Source of the DNA: Betaproteobacteria bacterium
GTDB taxonomy: Bacteria > Pseudomonadota > Gammaproteobacteria > Burkholderiales > Burkholderiaceae_C
DNA: 18,990 bases
Direction of reading: 5' to 3'
NCBI GenBank assembly: GCA_009923345.1
Contig: RFTR01000017.1
Location: 1 to 18,990, forward strand
In this document: positions 15,401 through 18,990 of the stretch, in pieces
How positions within the stretch are numbered: the stretch's first letter is position 1
Layout: each line of letters begins with the position of its first letter
The notes under the pieces: generated by a model
The model's database searches: none
Told to the model about the DNA's origin: nothing
What the model saw: only the letters and a program-made list of their open reading frames with translations
Translations under genes and position numbers: made by a program

Positions 15401-16450
15401 ATGAAAGCCATTGTTTGCCACGCACCAGAAGATTTGCGCCTAGACAACTTCGATACAGATGCGCTTGGTGCGCATCAACTTCAAGTGGATGTTGCCTACG
15501 GCGGTATTTGCGGATCTGATTTGCACTATTACCAGCATGGTGGCTTTGGAACGGTACGCATCAAAGAGCCGATGGTGTTAGGCCATGAAGTCTCTGGCAT
15601 CGTGCGTGTTGTAGGCAGTGCAGTGCAAAGCTTCAAAGCGGGTCAACGCATTGCGATTTCACCGTCACGCCCTTGCGGCCAATGCCAATACTGCCAAAAA
15701 GGGCAGCATAACCATTGCCTAGACATGCGTTTTTTTGGAAGCGCTATGCGCTTTCCGCATGTGCAAGGCGCGTTTCGTCAAATCTTGGTGATAGATGCAT
15801 CTCAAGCGCATCCACTCAACGATTCCTTGAGTTTGTCTCTTGCCGCATTAGCCGAGCCTTTGTCTGTCGGTCTACACGCCATTCAGCGTGCCGGCAGCGT
15901 GTTCGGTAAACAAGTGTTGGTAACAGGTTGCGGTCCGATTGGCACTTTGTTGATTGGCGCTTTGCGCCGCGCAGGTGCTGCGCGCATTGTGGCGGTAGAC
16001 ATTGCAGACAAACCGCTCGAATGTGCCCGCGCCATGGGCGCTGATGAAACTATCAATATTGCTAAGCACTCCGAAGCGCTCGCGCCTTTTGCTGTGAACA
16101 AGGGCGTATTCGATGTAATGTTTGAAGCCTCCGGCAACGACCGCGCACTGCGCAGCGGACTAGATGTAGTCGCGCCACGCGGTGTGATCGTGTCGATTGG
16201 CTTAGGGGGTGATTCCACACTGCCGCTCAATCAATTGGTCGGTAAAGAGTTGGAGCTGCGCGGCACTTTCCGCTTCCACGAAGAATTCGCAGTGGCCGTT
16301 CGCTTCCTCAACGAAGGGTTGATAGATGGCCGTCCTGTTATTTCGCACGTGATGGACTTAGATGATGCGATCCACGCTTTTGAGTTGGCTAGCGACAAGA
16401 GCCAAGCTATGAAGGTTCAGATTAACTTTGGCGCAGAGGCACTTGTATGA
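15401..16450 (+). CDS. idnD: L-idonate 5-dehydrogenase (zinc-dependent MDR)
   Basis: Oxidises L-idonate to 5-keto-D-gluconate with NAD(P). The 349-residue medium-chain dehydrogenase has catalytic-zinc residues C37 (GGICGSDLHYY), H62 and E63 (GHE), the structural-zinc cysteines C92, C95, C98 and C106, and the Rossmann loop GCGPIG (176-181) followed by D200, suggesting NAD. The stretch DMRFFGSAMRFPHVQGAFR and the ending GKELELRGTFRFHEEF closely match E. coli IdnD as I remember it, which separates it from sorbitol and threonine dehydrogenases. TAGGAG precedes ATG 15401. It follows gntK after 51 bases, and its stop overlaps the cupin start. Polyol oxidation is a less likely alternative. Confidence 0.92.
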   Translation: MKAIVCHAPEDLRLDNFDTDALGAHQLQVDVAYGGICGSDLHYYQHGGFGTVRIKEPMVLGHEVSGIVRVVGSAVQSFKAGQRIAISPSRPCGQCQYCQKGQHNHCLDMRFFGSAMRFPHVQGAFRQILVIDASQAHPLNDSLSLSLAALAEPLSVGLHAIQRAGSVFGKQVLVTGCGPIGTLLIGALRRAGAARIVAVDIADKPLECARAMGADETINIAKHSEALAPFAVNKGVFDVMFEASGNDRALRSGLDVVAPRGVIVSIGLGGDSTLPLNQLVGKELELRGTFRFHEEFAVAVRFLNEGLIDGRPVISHVMDLDDAIHAFELASDKSQAMKVQINFGAEALV

Positions 16451-16830
16451 CTACATTTCAAAAAACCATTCTTTTTACCGACACCGATGGGCGCGCACGC
16501 TTCAAAGAGGAGACCGTTCCTTTGACAGAAGGTACGCCGCAATCGCGGTTATCGGCTTTGATGCCCAGTGGAGGCTATCAGCTTCGCCATAGCCCTGTGG
16601 GTTTTCGAAGCCAGTTCCATTGCAGTCCACATGGTCAGTGGGTATTTATTTTGAGCGGTCATATGGAAATTGGTTTGCAAGATGGCAGTTCTCGCGTGTT
16701 CAGTGCGGGGGAACATTTCTATTCTGTGGATACCTTGCCTGCCGGTGCAAGCTTTGACGAGAAAGTACACGGGCATTGGAGTCGCCAACTTGGTACGGAA
16801 CCCTTGGTTACTCTGTTTGTGCGCGGTTAA
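16447..16830 (+). CDS. Small single-domain cupin protein
   Basis: A 127-residue protein predicted to be all-beta with one cupin barrel. The region from H58 (HCSPHGQWVFILSGHMEIGL) to the turn SAGEHFYSVDTLPAG resembles cupin motifs 1 and 2; H58, H62 and H108 are possible metal ligands, but the usual HxH and glutamate of motif 1 are not fully present. It starts inside the idnD stop codon (ATGA at 16447-16450), so it is translationally coupled to it. Function unknown: sugar-acid isomerase, lactonase-like or small-molecule binding roles are all conceivable. The strict coupling suggests it acts on an IdnD-related compound. Confidence 0.8.
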   Translation: MTTFQKTILFTDTDGRARFKEETVPLTEGTPQSRLSALMPSGGYQLRHSPVGFRSQFHCSPHGQWVFILSGHMEIGLQDGSSRVFSAGEHFYSVDTLPAGASFDEKVHGHWSRQLGTEPLVTLFVRG

Positions 16831-16848
16831 GCGTTGCGAATGCGCATA

Positions 16849-16864
16849 ACAAATATCCATTTGT
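16849..16864. promoter_or_regulatory. Inverted repeat upstream of the regulator gene
   Basis: ACAAA and TTTGT arms separated by 6 bases, 22 bases before the regulator ATG; an ATGCGCAT palindrome lies just before at 16840-16847. Possible autoregulatory or promoter element, with a sequence unlike the sites at 9538 and 10557. Confidence 0.2.
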
Positions 16865-16886
16865 AACGGCTTTATCACCCAACGCC

Positions 16887-17663
16887 ATGGCCATTAAAAA
16901 CATGCTCGGACACACGCTCGACTTGTTGGGCGAATCCATTGTGTCTGGCCACTACCCGCCTGAGAGCGTAGTGCCGCCTGAAACTGTTTTGTGCAAAGAG
17001 TTCGGTGTGAGCCGCACGGTGATTCGTGAGGCTGTTAAATCACTGGTAGCCAAAGGTTTACTCAGCACAGGGCCCAAAGTAGGAACGCGTGTCTTGCCTG
17101 AAGACCAATGGAATTGGTTTGACCCCGATGTGGTGGCCTGGAAATCAAAAATGGGATTGACGCGTGAGTTTTTACGCGATCTACAAGATTTGCGGCGCGT
17201 GATTGAGCCTGCTGCCGTGAGACTCGCTGCGGAACGTGCGACTGCGCAAGACATTCAAGACATTGAAGCCGCCTATGCAGGCATGAAACACGCCATTGAA
17301 TTTGGCGGTGACTATGTCACCCATGACTTGCTATTCCACCAAGGCCTCTTGCGTGCTTGCCACAACCGAATGGTTGCGCAAATGAGCAAAGCGATTGGCG
17401 CACTTTTGCGCACCAGTTTTGAAATTACCACCACCCGACCAAACGGGATGGCACTCTCACTGCCTTTGCACCGCGCCGTACTCGACGCGGTGATTGCACG
17501 CGCCCCAGATGCCGCAGAAAAAGCGGTGTTGATTTTGATCGATAGCGTGCGCGAAGACATTGAAACCGTTTTGGACTCTAACCAAAAGTTGCCGTCCGTC
17601 TCTCAACCAGCTGTGTCACTGCGCGCACCGCGTGCTGTGCGCGAGCATTCCCCTCGTCCTTAA
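16887..17663 (+). CDS. GntR-family transcriptional regulator, FadR subfamily (FCD domain)
   Basis: A 258-residue DNA-binding regulator, probably a repressor released by a sugar-acid ligand. Residues 5-70 form the winged helix-turn-helix, with recognition region LCKEFGVSRTVIREAVKSL and wing STGPKVGTRVL. Residues about 95-230 form the helical FCD ligand domain: DLRRVIEPAAVRLAAE, then D147 and H151 (HDLLFHQGLL) and H195 (LPLHRAVLDAV), usual metal-binding positions. The frame is open upstream to 16776 within the cupin gene; ATG 16887 is chosen because the helix-turn-helix begins right after it. The tail from about 232 is proline-rich and probably disordered. It lies inside the sugar-acid gene cluster between cupin and the DenD-like gene, and likely reads the TGGT-N3-ACCA operator at 9538-9550. 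Confidence 0.92.
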   Translation: MAIKNMLGHTLDLLGESIVSGHYPPESVVPPETVLCKEFGVSRTVIREAVKSLVAKGLLSTGPKVGTRVLPEDQWNWFDPDVVAWKSKMGLTREFLRDLQDLRRVIEPAAVRLAAERATAQDIQDIEAAYAGMKHAIEFGGDYVTHDLLFHQGLLRACHNRMVAQMSKAIGALLRTSFEITTTRPNGMALSLPLHRAVLDAVIARAPDAAEKAVLILIDSVREDIETVLDSNQKLPSVSQPAVSLRAPRAVREHSPRP

Positions 17664-17675
17664 GGAGTTTTCACC

Positions 17676-18692
17676 ATGCGTTTATTGATCACCGGTGGCG
17701 CCGGTTTTGTAGGTTCCCGCCTAGCCCGCACCCTGCTTGCAAAGGGCGAGTTGAATGGCCAAAAAATTGAGCATCTCATCTTGGCTGACCAATTTCCTGC
17801 GCCCGCAGATCTAGCCGCAGATCCGCGTGTCAGTGTGAAGACAGGCCCATTGCTGACACATTGCAAAGAATTAGAAACAGAAGCTGTGGACGGTGTTTTC
17901 CACCTAGCCTCTGCTGTATCAGGCGAGTGCGAAGACGACTTTGAATTGGGCTTGCGCTCTAACCTCGACAGTACCCGCGCACTATTAGATGCATTGCGTA
18001 AACGCACTGAAGGCGGCGCTAAGCCAACACGCTTGGTGTTTTCAAGTTCTGTTGCAGTGTTCGGTCCTGATGACGCGTATCCGATGCCCGCCATCATTGC
18101 GGACGACACCTTGCCAACACCACAAACCTCTTACGGTATTCAAAAACATATTTGCGAACATTTGATCGCCGATTACACACGCAAAGGCTATATCGATGGC
18201 CGCAGTGCGCGCTTGATGACGGTGACTGTGCGTCCTGGTAAACCCAATGGCGCAGCATCTTCGTTTTTCAGCGGCATCATTCGTGAGCCATTGGCTGGCA
18301 TTCCATCGGTCTGCCCCGTATCGCCAGATGTCTTGCACCCCATGGCGTCGCCTCGCTCCACCATTGAAAGCCTGATCAAAGTCTATGAATGCACACGCGA
18401 GGCTTACGGTGGTCGCACTGCGTTGAACTTACCTGGCCTCGACGTCACCGTACAAGAAATGCTTGACGCCTTAGAGCGCGTTGCAGGGTCTAAGGTGCGT
18501 GCATTGGTAACGTTCCAACGTGACGAACGCATCGCAGGCATTGTGTCGCGCTGGGCCAAAGGGTCTAGCTCGAAACGCGCTAACAGCTTAGGCCTGTTTC
18601 CTGAAAAATCTTTTGACGACATCATTCGTCAGTACATCGCCGACTGCCAAGCCGGCCCTAATGCAGCAACCGCTTTGAAAGGCATGCAATGA
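17676..18692 (+). CDS. Extended SDR, D-erythronate dehydrogenase (DenD)-like
   Basis: A 338-residue NAD-dependent epimerase/dehydratase-fold enzyme. Glycine loop GGAGFVG (7-13), D38 indicating NAD, catalytic S124/S125 (FSSSVAVFG), Y153 and K157 (SYGIQK). The central SSFFSGIIREPLAG and the ASPRSTIESL segment are features I associate with DenD, which oxidises D-erythronate at C2 in tetronate catabolism. The usual partners (OtnC aldolase, OtnI isomerase) are not in the window, so a different aldonic-acid substrate is possible. AAGGAG at 17662-17667, overlapping the regulator stop, is the strongest ribosome site in the plus-strand unit. The stop overlaps the next gene by 4 bases. Confidence 0.85.
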   Translation: MRLLITGGAGFVGSRLARTLLAKGELNGQKIEHLILADQFPAPADLAADPRVSVKTGPLLTHCKELETEAVDGVFHLASAVSGECEDDFELGLRSNLDSTRALLDALRKRTEGGAKPTRLVFSSSVAVFGPDDAYPMPAIIADDTLPTPQTSYGIQKHICEHLIADYTRKGYIDGRSARLMTVTVRPGKPNGAASSFFSGIIREPLAGIPSVCPVSPDVLHPMASPRSTIESLIKVYECTREAYGGRTALNLPGLDVTVQEMLDALERVAGSKVRALVTFQRDERIAGIVSRWAKGSSSKRANSLGLFPEKSFDDIIRQYIADCQAGPNAATALKGMQ

Positions 18693-18990
18693 ACCAACTC
18701 GATTTAAAAGGCCGCGTTGCGGTGATCACAGGTGGCGCACAAGGTATTGGCTATGCCACCAGCGAACGCATGTTGCGCTCTGGTGCTAGCGTGGTGATGT
18801 GGGACATTGATGCAGTCAAACTAGAAGAAGCCAAAGCTTCTTTAGGCAAACTTGGCAAGGTCAGTGGTTACGTAGTGGAGCTCACATCGGATGCCGCAGT
18901 TGGCGCTACCACCGCACAAACCATTAAAGATAGCGGGCACATCGATATCTTGGTGAACAACGCCGGCATCACCGGCGGCAACGGCACCAC
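18689..18990 (+). CDS. Classical SDR oxidoreductase, partial (cut by window end)
   Basis: The first 100 residues of a short-chain dehydrogenase. TGGAQGIG (14-21) is the nucleotide loop, D39/D41 in WDID suggests NAD, and NNAGITGG appears near residue 90. The catalytic serine, tyrosine and lysine lie beyond the window. It starts in the ATGA overlap with the DenD-like gene and is thus co-translated. An IdnO-like 5-keto-gluconate reductase role would complete the idonate route, but the N-terminus is too generic to assign. Confidence 0.88.
   Translation, partial: MNQLDLKGRVAVITGGAQGIGYATSERMLRSGASVVMWDIDAVKLEEAKASLGKLGKVSGYVVELTSDAAVGATTAQTIKDSGHIDILVNNAGITGGNGT

Noticed and set aside
16776..16886. 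N-terminal extension of the GntR regulator into the cupin gene
   Set aside because: The extra 37 residues read through another gene in a different frame; the DNA-binding domain begins directly after ATG 16887.
1..18990. Defence system, mobile element, prophage or CRISPR array
   Set aside because: No transposase, integrase, nuclease, repeat-spacer pattern or tRNA-flanked boundary was seen; gene content is metabolic throughout.

Overview
The window looks like chromosomal DNA of a betaproteobacterium, most likely Burkholderiales and perhaps a freshwater Comamonadaceae. This rests on the overall look of the proteins (pyruvate kinase, Pgk, the Adhesin_E-type secreted protein, the UgpC-class ABC transporter) and is an inference, not a database result. 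No tRNA, rRNA, insertion sequence, CRISPR array or phage gene was seen.

Left part (1-4222): a pyruvate kinase gene on the minus strand leaves the window at its left edge and carries an internal out-of-frame deletion. Divergent from it is a membrane fatty-acid desaturase followed by a strong terminator, then a small secreted Adhesin_E-like protein, which converges with phosphoglycerate kinase (pgk).

Middle part (3005-9481, minus strand): a six-gene run reads ilvD/edd-type sugar-acid dehydratase, SDR, 2-keto-3-deoxygluconate kinase (kdgK), beta-hydroxyacid dehydrogenase, BDH2-like SDR, pgk. It looks like a sugar-acid operon: dehydration to a 2-keto-3-deoxy acid, then either phosphorylation or oxidation of that intermediate, with a glycolytic enzyme at the promoter-distal end.

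Right part (9587-18990, plus strand): a GhrB/TkrA-like 2-ketoacid reductase, a complete sugar ABC importer (binding protein, two permeases, ATPase), gluconokinase (gntK), L-idonate 5-dehydrogenase (idnD), a cupin, a FadR-type GntR regulator, a DenD-like dehydrogenase and a second SDR cut by the window edge. Several junctions are 4-bp ATGA overlaps, indicating one polycistronic unit with internal control.

Taken together the two divergent units resemble a ketogluconate/L-idonate/D-gluconate catabolic island. A plausible route is 2-keto-L-gulonate to L-idonate (GhrB-like), to 5-keto-D-gluconate (IdnD), to D-gluconate (one of the SDRs), then either to 6-phosphogluconate (GntK) or, via the dehydratase and KdgK, to KDPG. 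The route is inferred from family membership; no KDPG aldolase is in the window. Two similar candidate operators (9538-9550 and 10557-10569) lie in the two promoter regions and may be read by the encoded GntR regulator. Terminator-like hairpins on both sides of the binding-protein gene suggest its expression is set apart from its neighbours.
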